From the NCBI GenBank assembly GCA_937957815.1, contig CALFXN010000542.1:1-5394 (forward strand): 5,394 nt of DNA, read 5' to 3'. Below, in pieces: positions 1-5,394 of the stretch (position 1 is its first letter; the number at the start of each line of letters is the position of its first letter). This stretch comes from an uncultured Synergistales bacterium (lineage in GTDB: Bacteria > Synergistota > Synergistia > Synergistales > Aminobacteriaceae). A program made the position numbers and the translations under genes. The notes below the pieces were generated by a model, which did no database searches, was not told the DNA's origin, and saw nothing but the letters and a program-made list of their open reading frames with translations.

Positions 1-346
1 CGAGGAACGGCTTGAGATACTTGCGAACGTCGTCCCTGTGCGCGTCGGACACCGGCGCCATCGAGAGACCGCAGTTCCCGACGACCGATGTCGTGACCCC
101 CTGCATGATGTAGCTCTCGGCGTCCGGAAACGCGAGAATCGCGTGGTCGACGTGATTGTGCATATCGATGAATCCGGGCGCCACCACCCTGCCCGCGGCG
201 TCGATCGTTTCCTTCGCGTTTTCCCCGTCGAGTCTCCCGATCTTCGCGATGCGATCGCCGACGATACCGACGTCGCCGTGGAACGAGGGATTTCCGGCTC
301 CGTCACAGATGCGCCCGTTGCGTACGATCAGATCGAACGATTTCAA
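1..346 (-). CDS. N-acyl-D-amino-acid deacylase (D-aminoacylase) family amidohydrolase, N-terminal part
   Basis: This is the first 115 residues of a cytoplasmic zinc amidohydrolase; the rest lies beyond the left edge. Family members hydrolyse N-acyl-D-amino acids to a carboxylate and a free D-amino acid. It opens with the urease-type beta-sandwich segment (FDLIVRNGRICDGAG, residues 4-18). The metal motif PGFIDMHNHVD follows, with His63 and His65, then GVTTSVVGNCG with Cys92. The His-His-Cys spacing equals that of the zinc-binding His67, His69 and Cys96 of the Alcaligenes D-aminoacylase, as I recall it, and the GNCG cysteine separates this group from dihydroorotases and hydantoinases. The start is TTG at 346, chosen because GGAGGTGA lies 7 nt upstream and residue 4 already begins the domain; there is no nearby ATG. 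It lies 30 nt after dctM, as the last visible gene of the operon. The exact substrate (D-Glu, D-Asp, general D-amino acids, or another acyl amide) cannot be read from this part. Confidence 0.9.
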   Translation of the reverse strand, partial: MKSFDLIVRNGRICDGAGNPSFHGDVGIVGDRIAKIGRLDGENAKETIDAAGRVVAPGFIDMHNHVDHAILAFPDAESYIMQGVTTSVVGNCGLSMAPVSDAHRDDVRKYLKPFL

Positions 347-353
347 ACTGCGG

Positions 354-361
354 TCACCTCC
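354..361 (-). promoter_or_regulatory. Shine-Dalgarno deciding a TTG start for the deacylase
   Basis: GGAGGTGA on the minus strand lies 7 nt before TTG at 346-344. It is almost the full anti-16S complement and is the main reason for accepting TTG as the start. It falls in the 30-nt gap after dctM, so the deacylase can be translated from the same transcript without strict coupling. Confidence 0.8.
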
Positions 362-376
362 GGATTGTCTCGCCGG

Positions 377-1708
377 TCACCATGGACCGACAACCTGCTT
401 GCCGAGCAGAAGGGTCGGGAGCCAGCAGGAAAGGGCTGGAACGTACGTCGTCAGCAGAAGGACGGGGATTCCGACAAGGCACAGGAAGAGAAGCATCGGC
501 TTGACGAGTTCCCCGTAAGACACGCCGGAAAGCCGCGATCCCACGAATATGGACACGGCATAGGGCGGCGTGACGACGCCGAGCCCGACGTTCACGATAA
601 TCATCGATCCCAGGTGGACGAGATTCATGTCGAGTTTCGCGATGAGCGGCAGGACCATGGGGACGGCAAGGATCAGGATCGGAATTCCGTCGATGAACAT
701 CCCGAGGATCAGCAGGAAGACGTTGAGCGACAACAGGATCAGCACCTTGTTCTGGAAGAGCCCGAGGATACCCTCCGCGAGCGCCTGCGCGGCGCCCTCG
801 CGGATCAGCAGCCGCGTGAAGACCGTCCCGCCGGCGATCAGCAGCCCGATCATTCCGAGGCTGATCATCGTACTCCGCGTCGCGCTCCAGAGGCTCTTCG
901 CGTTGAGTTCGCGATAGACGAAGAAACCCACGATGAGACAATAGACGACGACGACAGCCCCCGCCTCGTTCGGCGTGAACACACCGCCGTAGATGCCGAC
1001 CAGAATGACGATCGGCGCTCCGAGAGCCGGCAACGCGCTCCACGTCGCCTCTCCGAGTTCCCTGATCCGCGCCCGGCCTTCCGTGGCGAGCGGCGGGATC
1101 GCAACCGTCGGATCCATGTACCTGTCGCAGATGAAGTAGTTCAGGATGCCATACCCCAGCGCGAGCAACAAGCCCGGGAAGACCGTCGCGAGGAAGACCG
1201 CCGCAATGGACTGCTGGGCGACGAGGCAGTAGATCATCGCGGGGACGCTCGGCGGAATCAGATACCCGAGAAAACTCGCCGAACACAGAACCGCGGTGGT
1301 ATAGACTCTCTTGTAGCCGTACTTCTCGAGTCGCGGGACGAGGAGGGGGATCAGCGCGGAGATGCAGGGCAGCGACGATCCCGTCAGGGCGCTCATGATG
1401 AGCGTCGCGACGAGGCCGACCACAATCATCCCTCCCTTGACCCGTCCGACGACCGCGTAGGAAAACCGGACGATCCGGTCCGCGAGCCCCGCGTCGGAGA
1501 TGAGACTTCCGGCGAAGATGAAAAAGCCGATTCCCATCAGGACGTAGCTATCGAGGGAGTGATAGAACGTTCCCGACATGAAGGACAGGGCATCGTCGAG
1601 GGCGAAAAGTCCCGCCGCCGTGCTCGTGAGAAATCCCCATCCCAGGGGAAGGCCGAAGAAAATGCCGACGAGAAATACCGCAAGCGTGACGAAAACCCCG
1701 AAGGACAT
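377..1708 (-). CDS. dctM: TRAP transporter large permease subunit, DctM type
   Basis: This 443-residue inner-membrane protein is the large subunit of a tripartite ATP-independent periplasmic transporter; it carries the translocation path and couples uptake to a cation gradient, usually sodium. Length is normal for a stand-alone DctM. About a dozen hydrophobic segments fill it. Family landmarks are SALTGSSLPCISALIPLLVP (106-125), LGYLIPPSVPAMIY (147-160), FTPNEAGAVVVVY (244-256), GMFIDGIPILILAVPMVLPL (336-355) and GLGVVTPPYAVSIFV (375-389). These glycine- and proline-rich repeats correspond to the inverted-repeat helical hairpins of the family. The ATG at 1708 gives a proper N-terminal hydrophobic helix; the open frame continues upstream to 1900 only as a shadow of dctQ. 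The start lies 5 nt after the dctQ stop, with a purine-rich AAGGGA in the end of dctQ as ribosome site, so translation is probably coupled. The symbol is the family name; the substrate need not be a C4-dicarboxylate. Confidence 0.96.
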   Translation of the reverse strand: MSFGVFVTLAVFLVGIFFGLPLGWGFLTSTAAGLFALDDALSFMSGTFYHSLDSYVLMGIGFFIFAGSLISDAGLADRIVRFSYAVVGRVKGGMIVVGLVATLIMSALTGSSLPCISALIPLLVPRLEKYGYKRVYTTAVLCSASFLGYLIPPSVPAMIYCLVAQQSIAAVFLATVFPGLLLALGYGILNYFICDRYMDPTVAIPPLATEGRARIRELGEATWSALPALGAPIVILVGIYGGVFTPNEAGAVVVVYCLIVGFFVYRELNAKSLWSATRSTMISLGMIGLLIAGGTVFTRLLIREGAAQALAEGILGLFQNKVLILLSLNVFLLILGMFIDGIPILILAVPMVLPLIAKLDMNLVHLGSMIIVNVGLGVVTPPYAVSIFVGSRLSGVSYGELVKPMLLFLCLVGIPVLLLTTYVPALSCWLPTLLLGKQVVGPW

Positions 1709-1713
1709 GACGG

Positions 1714-2247
1714 TCACTTCCCTTCCCCGGCGCCGCGCATCGCGACGAGCGTCGCGATATCGCATGCAAGGCCGTGCAGGAGATGGAGGAGGCAGAGCAC
1801 CAGGGAGACGAAGAGCATCTCCATGAGCCAGCTCGTGTTGAACCAACGCACGAGCGTCGCGAACTGCGGGTATTTCGCCGCGCGGAGAGCGAAGGCCCAC
1901 GTCGGAATCAGGAAGACCGCGACCGTGCCGATCGAGACCATCTTCAGAAACGCGGTGTACGCGACGCGGCCGCGCGGCCGCCCAGCGAAGACGGACTCGA
2001 CGAACACGTCGACGGCCGTATGTCCTCCCTGGCGGGTCGTAAGAGGGATGACGAGAAACATGAAAGCGATGAAGATGTAGAGTGCGAGGTCGCTCAGCCA
2101 GATGATTTCGTAATGGAGCCAGTAGCGGTTCAGAACCTGAAAGAACGTCATGAACGTCGTAATGAAAAGCCCCGCGCCGCAGATGACGTTCTCAAAAATG
2201 CAAAGCGCCCTGTAGAAACTTCGGATGACATCTCCGAATCTGTTCAA
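1714..2247 (-). CDS. dctQ: TRAP transporter small permease subunit, DctQ type
   Basis: This 177-residue integral membrane protein is the small subunit that packs against DctM and helps dock the binding protein. Four hydrophobic segments are visible, at about 20-40, 52-70, 97-117 and 138-160, the usual topology and length. DctQ-like landmarks are FFQVLNRYWL (35-44), a Trp-rich stretch before helix 2 (EIIWLSDLALY), and RQGGHTAVDVFVE (72-84), whose His-x-x-Val-Asp is common in the family. I set the start at TTG 2247-2245 because GGAGGT lies 6 nt upstream and the family homology begins there. The open frame reaches an ATG at 2421, but that extension is polar, unlike DctQ, and overlaps the end of dctP. 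The gene sits 80 nt after dctP and 5 nt before dctM. Confidence 0.93.
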   Translation of the reverse strand: MNRFGDVIRSFYRALCIFENVICGAGLFITTFMTFFQVLNRYWLHYEIIWLSDLALYIFIAFMFLVIPLTTRQGGHTAVDVFVESVFAGRPRGRVAYTAFLKMVSIGTVAVFLIPTWAFALRAAKYPQFATLVRWFNTSWLMEMLFVSLVLCLLHLLHGLACDIATLVAMRGAGEGK

Positions 2248-2277
2248 TACGATACCTCCCCTCTCCGGTGCACGAAC

Positions 2278-2317
2278 TCCGGACGGAAAAGGCGATATAC
2301 GGCCCCCTCCGTCCGGA
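2278..2317 (-). other. Intercistronic stem-loop between dctP and dctQ
   Basis: TCCGGACGGA (minus strand 2317-2308) is complementary to TCCGTCCGGA (2287-2278). In the minus-strand RNA the stem can continue inward through three G-U pairs (2305-2307 with 2288-2290) and three Watson-Crick pairs (2302-2304 with 2291-2293). This gives about 16 bp closed by an 8-nt loop. It starts 10 nt after the dctP stop. No U-tract follows (next bases GTTCGTGCACC), so it is not a standard intrinsic terminator. Such hairpins downstream of binding-protein genes commonly block 3' exonucleases and keep the upstream message abundant; that role here is inference. Confidence 0.65.
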
Positions 2318-2327
2318 ACATCCCTGG

Positions 2328-3404
2328 TTACTTTTTGGCGGAAACCTGCTCGTGGATCTTCTTCAGTTCGTCCTGGATCTTCTGGGTCATGTCCTGGCCC
2401 GGATACTTCTTCTCGAGCCACGGCTTGCAGAGTTCGTCCCAGATCGCAGGAGTGTTTGATTTCTGCCGGAAGACGTCCCGCTGCTCGGGGGTCAGCTCGA
2501 CCATCTGGAAACTCTTAATCTCGGAAAGCTTTTTCTTGTATTCTTTTTCGAGTTCCTGCTGCTTTGCGTAGAGAGTCGACTCGACTTCAAGCGCCGCCTT
2601 GTTCACCGCATCTTTCAGATCCTGCGGGAGCTTGTCCCAGATCTCTTTGTTGACGACGACATTGTTTGTATCCCAGCAGAAGTTAAGATCCGAATAGTGC
2701 TTCAACACTTCGGCATGTCGTTCTTCGATGAGTGACGGCCACATGGACCACATCCCGTCAACGACGCCCTTGGAAAGCGCGTCGTACACGTCGCCCCAGG
2801 GGATGGTCTGGAGTGTCATTCCAGTCCCCTTGCCCATGTTCTCAAGCGCACGGACAAGTCCGAGCGAGGCGGATACGCGCATCTTCAGGTTCTTGAGATC
2901 CTCGGGGGACTTCAGCGGACGCGCGTTGTTCCCAAGTCCGTAGGCGCCGAAGGATGTCTGGTACAGCATGTGCATGCCCACTTCGTTGTACGCGTCCTCC
3001 ATGACCTTCCACAGAATGCCCTTGCCGGCTTCGAACGCCACCTTCGCCTCGTCCCAGTTCTCTATGGTCCAGGGCATCCAGTTGAGCATTCCTCCGGGGA
3101 TGAGGTTCACATACGGAGCAAAGACCGAAACCTGGATGCTCCCCTCCTGAACGGCATGGAAGTGCTCGTCGTGCGTTCCGAGCTGTCCGTTCGGGTAGTA
3201 CTTCATTTCTATCCGTCCGTTGGAGTATTTTCCGACGAGGTCGCAGAACATCTTGTGATACTCGTTCTGTGTCGGACGAGGCCAGGGAACACCGAATTTC
3301 CATTTGTACTCCGGGGCGGCGGCCGCCACGCCGGCAACCAGAAGGCATCCGAGAAGCGCCATTGCAAGGATCAAAGCAGTCGTCTTTCCGTTCATGCGTC
3401 GCAT
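2328..3404 (-). CDS. dctP: TRAP transporter solute-binding protein, DctP family
   Basis: This 358-residue periplasmic receptor delivers ligand to DctQ/DctM. It has a basic N-terminus (MRRMNGK), a hydrophobic core to about residue 29, and a likely signal peptidase cut after the Ala run near residue 30 (AAAA-PEYKW). The mature part has DctP-family features: KFGVPWPRPTQNEYHKMF, RIEMKYYPNGQLG (64-76), LKNLKMRVSAS (170-180) and IPWGDVYDALSKGVVDGMW (201-219). Arg176 is at the position of the arginine that in this family binds the ligand carboxylate. A charged helical tail (about 270-296) is typical. Length is normal. The start at ATG 3404 has AAGGAGG 7 nt upstream; an in-frame ATG at 3395 is also possible but less well placed. 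It follows the regulator by 93 nt. The ligand is unknown; a carboxylated compound related to the deacylase substrate is the natural guess. Confidence 0.96.
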   Translation of the reverse strand: MRRMNGKTTALILAMALLGCLLVAGVAAAAPEYKWKFGVPWPRPTQNEYHKMFCDLVGKYSNGRIEMKYYPNGQLGTHDEHFHAVQEGSIQVSVFAPYVNLIPGGMLNWMPWTIENWDEAKVAFEAGKGILWKVMEDAYNEVGMHMLYQTSFGAYGLGNNARPLKSPEDLKNLKMRVSASLGLVRALENMGKGTGMTLQTIPWGDVYDALSKGVVDGMWSMWPSLIEERHAEVLKHYSDLNFCWDTNNVVVNKEIWDKLPQDLKDAVNKAALEVESTLYAKQQELEKEYKKKLSEIKSFQMVELTPEQRDVFRQKSNTPAIWDELCKPWLEKKYPGQDMTQKIQDELKKIHEQVSAKK

Positions 3405-3497
3405 TCGATTCCCTCCTTCAGCATTTTCGAACAGCCACAGACACTCCGACTTCCGTCCGGAGACGCATTATCCTTCCCGCGGCCACCTCCTTTCCGT

Positions 3498-4799
3498 TCA
3501 GTCGCGCCCGCTCCGGGCACCGGACGCGTCCACGACGCGCCTGTAGAGAATCTCGGGTCTTCCCTTCCGGAGAGATGCCCGGGAACTCTCGATCACAATC
3601 AGCCCCGCGGTTCGAAACCGTGCCAGGATCTTTCGCGCGCTTTTCGCCTGGAGACCGAGGACATGCGAGAAATCGGCGGCGCTGAACGGCGCATCGAGCA
3701 GGTCGAACGCCTTCAGGTACCGCGAGAGCGTTGCCGGCGTGATGCCGAGCTTCCCGGAAATCTCCTGGAAATCGGGGTCCGGAGCCGCGAGAATATAGGA
3801 GGGTCTCCGTTCCCCGACGCTCCAGCCGCTCTCTCCGTCGAAGAGATGGCATTCGTTCCCGTCCTTGCGGAACCCCATGTCGAGCGCTTTTTCGGCGTAC
3901 CGTTCCGCCGTCGTGATGTTCGACGCGATCCCGTACCCGATCCGGAGCCGGATATCGGGCGTCGACTCGAGAATTTCGTCGATGACCGGAACCCTGCCGA
4001 AGCTATTCGTTTCCATGAGAAACTGGCTGTACGTCTGGACGCTCTGGAATATCGACGCGCTCCGCTGAAAGAGCAGGATTCCCTTCTTTTTGGCGTACGC
4101 GGATATCGTGCGGTGTATGGACCGCATGGCCTGCTCGTATTGATTGAGCTGAACGGGGAGCTTTTCCGGCAGGAAGAGTCCGACGACGAGCTTGAGATGA
4201 TCCTTGTCCGAGACGCCGAATGCCCGGAGCGACGCCGTCAGCGCCTCGCGAACCGAACTGACCGACGGGGAGACGAAAAACACGGGAACGCTCATTTCCT
4301 GAAGGCGCCTGTACGCGACATAGGCGCACGTGACGCAGAACGTCGTCCGTCCGGCGCGAAAGTGGGAGAGATGGAACTCCACGAGCTCGTCGTGATACCG
4401 CTCGGACGGCTTGAGAGGATACGTATAAATGGCGCCAATCGGGAAGTGGCAATCGAGCATCGAGTCGTTGATGTCGAGGTCGCTGAACGTGTCGATGCTG
4501 AAGCGTACATCGTCACCGATGAAAGCCCTGGCTTCGAGGAATGCGAACGACAGGCCGCTCGTGGGACGTTCGAGATAGAACCACGGAACGACAGGCTGGA
4601 CGACGCTCGCTGCCATGAAATACGGGAGAACACCGCTGAAATAGAGGGCATCGACGTCGGACTGGTTCCCCGCGGCGATGCTGGGCGCGTCCAGCATCGT
4701 CTCGTAGAGCATGGGACGGATCGTAAGCTGTGGAAGATCCCTGGAAACAATCTGGAACTTCTCGACAATCAACGAAGGACCGATAACACCTAAGATCAT
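3498..4799 (-). CDS. One-component transcriptional regulator with tandem C-terminal helix-turn-helix
   Basis: This 433-residue soluble protein probably senses a metabolite and controls the downstream TRAP/deacylase genes. The N-terminus (MILGVIGPSLIVEKFQIVS) reads like the first strand and helix of a Rossmann-like or PrpR_N-like sensor lobe. A middle part includes SERYHDELVEFH (132-143) and FCVTC, with Cys155 and Cys158 forming CxxC. Residues about 226-312, ending IGYGIASNITTAERYAEKAL, resemble a degenerate GGDEF or GTP cyclohydrolase III-like fold; no catalytic GGDEF motif is seen. The C-terminus has a helix-turn-helix at about 343-366 (LGITPATLSRYLKAF) and a winged helix at about 372-420, with wing GRPEILYR. 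I cannot name the family with certainty. The start is ATG 4799, because the sensor strand begins at residue 2; the ribosome site is the weaker GGGGGAA, 7 nt upstream. It is first after a strong promoter and co-directional with the transporter, so autoregulation is plausible. Domain assignments rest on recalled sequence patterns. Confidence 0.8.
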   Translation of the reverse strand: MILGVIGPSLIVEKFQIVSRDLPQLTIRPMLYETMLDAPSIAAGNQSDVDALYFSGVLPYFMAASVVQPVVPWFYLERPTSGLSFAFLEARAFIGDDVRFSIDTFSDLDINDSMLDCHFPIGAIYTYPLKPSERYHDELVEFHLSHFRAGRTTFCVTCAYVAYRRLQEMSVPVFFVSPSVSSVREALTASLRAFGVSDKDHLKLVVGLFLPEKLPVQLNQYEQAMRSIHRTISAYAKKKGILLFQRSASIFQSVQTYSQFLMETNSFGRVPVIDEILESTPDIRLRIGYGIASNITTAERYAEKALDMGFRKDGNECHLFDGESGWSVGERRPSYILAAPDPDFQEISGKLGITPATLSRYLKAFDLLDAPFSAADFSHVLGLQAKSARKILARFRTAGLIVIESSRASLRKGRPEILYRRVVDASGARSGRD

Positions 4800-4834
4800 A
4801 TGGAATTCCCCCGGTGTTCGTGGATTGCAGTCTC

Positions 4835-4864
4835 TTGCGTCTTTATAGCGCCTAATTGCGTTTA
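4835..4864. repeat. Direct repeat at promoter, candidate operator
   Basis: TTGCGTCTTTA at 4835 and TTGCGTTTAA at 4856 (plus-strand reading) are direct copies of a TTGCGTYT-like motif, 21 bp apart. This is two helical turns, so the copies face the same side of the DNA. They lie around and just downstream of the predicted transcription start (about 4858) of the regulator operon, where a bound protein would block initiation. The regulator has two helix-turn-helix motifs, which would suit such a site. The function is inferred only. Confidence 0.3.
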
Positions 4865-4893
4865 ATTTTATAACTCTTCCGTACTCTTGTCAA
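4865..4893 (-). promoter_or_regulatory. Sigma70-type promoter for the regulator-TRAP-deacylase operon
   Basis: On the minus strand a perfect -35 box TTGACA (4893-4888) is followed by a 17-bp spacer and a -10 box TAAAAT (4870-4865). Transcription should start near 4858, leaving a leader of about 58 nt before the regulator ATG at 4799. The local A/T-rich stretch stands out from the GC-rich surroundings. It lies just downstream of the terminator of the preceding deacylase, as expected for a separate transcription unit. Confidence 0.8.
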
Positions 4894-4938
4894 CTCCACC
4901 GGGTACTGCTGAAATGTGGCGCTTCCCCGAAGAGAATA

Positions 4939-4975
4939 CGGTGGCGCGAAGGAGCTTCGCTCCTTCGCGCCACCG
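4939..4975 (-). terminator. Hairpin terminator after the upstream deacylase gene
   Basis: A perfect 17-bp inverted repeat (4939-4955 with 4959-4975) closes on a 3-nt loop TTC; the apex can also be read as CTTCG. It starts 17 nt after the TAG stop of the upstream deacylase. On the minus strand the stem is followed by TATTCTCTT, moderately T-rich but not a clean T-run. The stem strength and position between a gene end and a new promoter make termination likely. On the plus strand nothing U-rich follows, so a bidirectional role is not supported. Confidence 0.65.
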
Positions 4976-4992
4976 CCATAGCTCTCCGGCTT

Positions 4993-5394
4993 CTACCTCG
5001 TCGTGTCGTTTCTGCGCAGCGCCCTTCCCGGTCGTCTGCCGGTAAGACTGCCGTCGCGCATCACGATTTCTCCGGATGTCATCACGGCAAAGAACCCGTT
5101 CGGATAACTGACCGGGTCCCGATATGTGCCGGTTTCGAGGACATCATCCGGCGAAAAGGCGACGAGATCCGCAATCGCTCCCTCGCGGATCACCCCTCTC
5201 CGCTGAAGTCCAAGCCGGGCCGCGGGCGCGGAAGTCATTCTCCGGATCGCCTGCGGCAAGGAGAGAATCCCTTCTCGTCGCACGTACTGCCCGAGAATCT
5301 TCGCAGTCGATCCGTACGTCCTCGGATGCGGCTTCCCTCCGACGATACTGTCGGAACAGAATGTCATGGCTTCGTGGGAGAGGATCGTCCGGAC
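4993..5394 (-). CDS. N-acyl-D-amino-acid deacylase (D-aminoacylase) family amidohydrolase, C-terminal part
   Basis: These are the last 133 residues of a second deacylase-type amidohydrolase; the start lies beyond the right edge. The frame is open to the edge, so the internal ATG at 5367 is not the start. The visible part carries FCSDSIVGG...HPRTYG, matching the family block in which the Asp of SD is the catalytic metal-binding residue (Asp366 in the Alcaligenes D-aminoacylase, as I recall it) and HPR follows. The more usual SDG reads SDS here. Next come the Ile-Arg-Met-Thr helix before PAARLGL (AIRRMTSAPAARLGLQRRGVI), GAIADLVAFSPDDV and DPVSYPNGF, then a family-typical tail (RDGSLTGRRPGRALRR). 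It ends 17 nt before the terminator hairpin, so it closes the preceding transcription unit. Together with the left-edge enzyme it shows two deacylase-family genes flanking one transporter. Whether they share a substrate is unknown. Confidence 0.9.
   Translation of the reverse strand, partial: VRTILSHEAMTFCSDSIVGGKPHPRTYGSTAKILGQYVRREGILSLPQAIRRMTSAPAARLGLQRRGVIREGAIADLVAFSPDDVLETGTYRDPVSYPNGFFAVMTSGEIVMRDGSLTGRRPGRALRRNDTTR

Noticed and set aside
354..1286. A 310-codon minus-strand open frame
   Set aside because: It overlaps dctM in another frame; the dctM frame has the membrane segments and family motifs, and this one is Arg-rich without them.
1709..1900. N-terminal extension of dctM to ATG 1900
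   Set aside because: The extension overlaps dctQ out of frame and is Arg/Pro-rich; the membrane protein begins cleanly at ATG 1708.
38..2080. A 680-codon open frame on the plus strand
   Set aside because: It is antisense to dctM, dctQ and the deacylase start. Its translation is a low-complexity mix of Arg, Asp, Glu, His and Gln with no domain, as expected when a GC-rich coding strand is read in reverse.
2278..2317. The dctP-dctQ hairpin as an intrinsic terminator
   Set aside because: No U-tract follows on either strand, and dctQ and dctM have no evident promoter of their own.
2248..2421. N-terminal extension of dctQ to ATG 2421
   Set aside because: The extra 58 residues are polar, overlap the end of dctP, and lack family similarity; the TTG at 2247 has a strong ribosome site.
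3467..3472. GATAAT on the minus strand before dctP as a separate -10 box
   Set aside because: No acceptable -35 box lies 15-19 bp upstream, so an internal promoter is not supported.
2970..4793. A 607-codon open frame on the plus strand
   Set aside because: It lies opposite the regulator and the first part of dctP, has the same charged composition, and shows no recognisable domain or ribosome site.
4797..4807. Adjacent NdeI (CATATG) and EcoRI (GAATTC) sites at the regulator start, as if from a cloning vector
   Set aside because: The flanking sequence continues naturally into a promoter and neighbouring gene, and no vector sequence is seen; coincidence is sufficient.

Overview
The window is about 5.4 kb of moderately GC-rich bacterial DNA. 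Every gene I can support lies on the minus strand, so transcription runs from high to low coordinates. The content is one peptide/amino-acid scavenging locus. In transcription order it holds the 3' end of an N-acyl-D-amino-acid deacylase-type amidohydrolase (5394-4993), a strong hairpin terminator (4975-4939), a consensus-like sigma70 promoter (4893-4865), a one-component transcriptional regulator (4799-3498), a complete DctP-type TRAP transporter (dctP 3404-2328, dctQ 2247-1714, dctM 1708-377), and the 5' end of a second N-acyl-D-amino-acid deacylase (346-1, running off the left edge).

The layout suggests one operon from the promoter at about 4880 through the second deacylase. Gaps are 93, 80, 5 and 30 nt, nearly every gene has a good Shine-Dalgarno sequence, and no convincing terminator lies inside. 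A long stem-loop without a U-tract sits between dctP and dctQ. It probably helps set the excess of binding protein over membrane subunits. Two genes (dctQ and the left deacylase) start with TTG behind near-perfect Shine-Dalgarno sequences.

Proposed joint function (inference): the periplasmic DctP protein captures a carboxylated ligand, the DctQ/DctM membrane subunits import it with a cation gradient, and the cytoplasmic zinc deacylase hydrolyses it, releasing a D-amino acid and a carboxylic acid. The regulator would control the set in response to the ligand or a product. The sequence cannot say whether the ligand is an N-acyl-D-amino acid.

Organism: a secreted binding protein plus TRAP transporter implies a diderm or at least a typical bacterial envelope. 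TRAP transporters next to D-aminoacylase-like enzymes fit an amino-acid-using anaerobe such as Synergistota, or a proteobacterium. This is a weak guess from gene content, because no marker gene is present. I see no tRNA, rRNA, CRISPR array, insertion sequence or phage gene.
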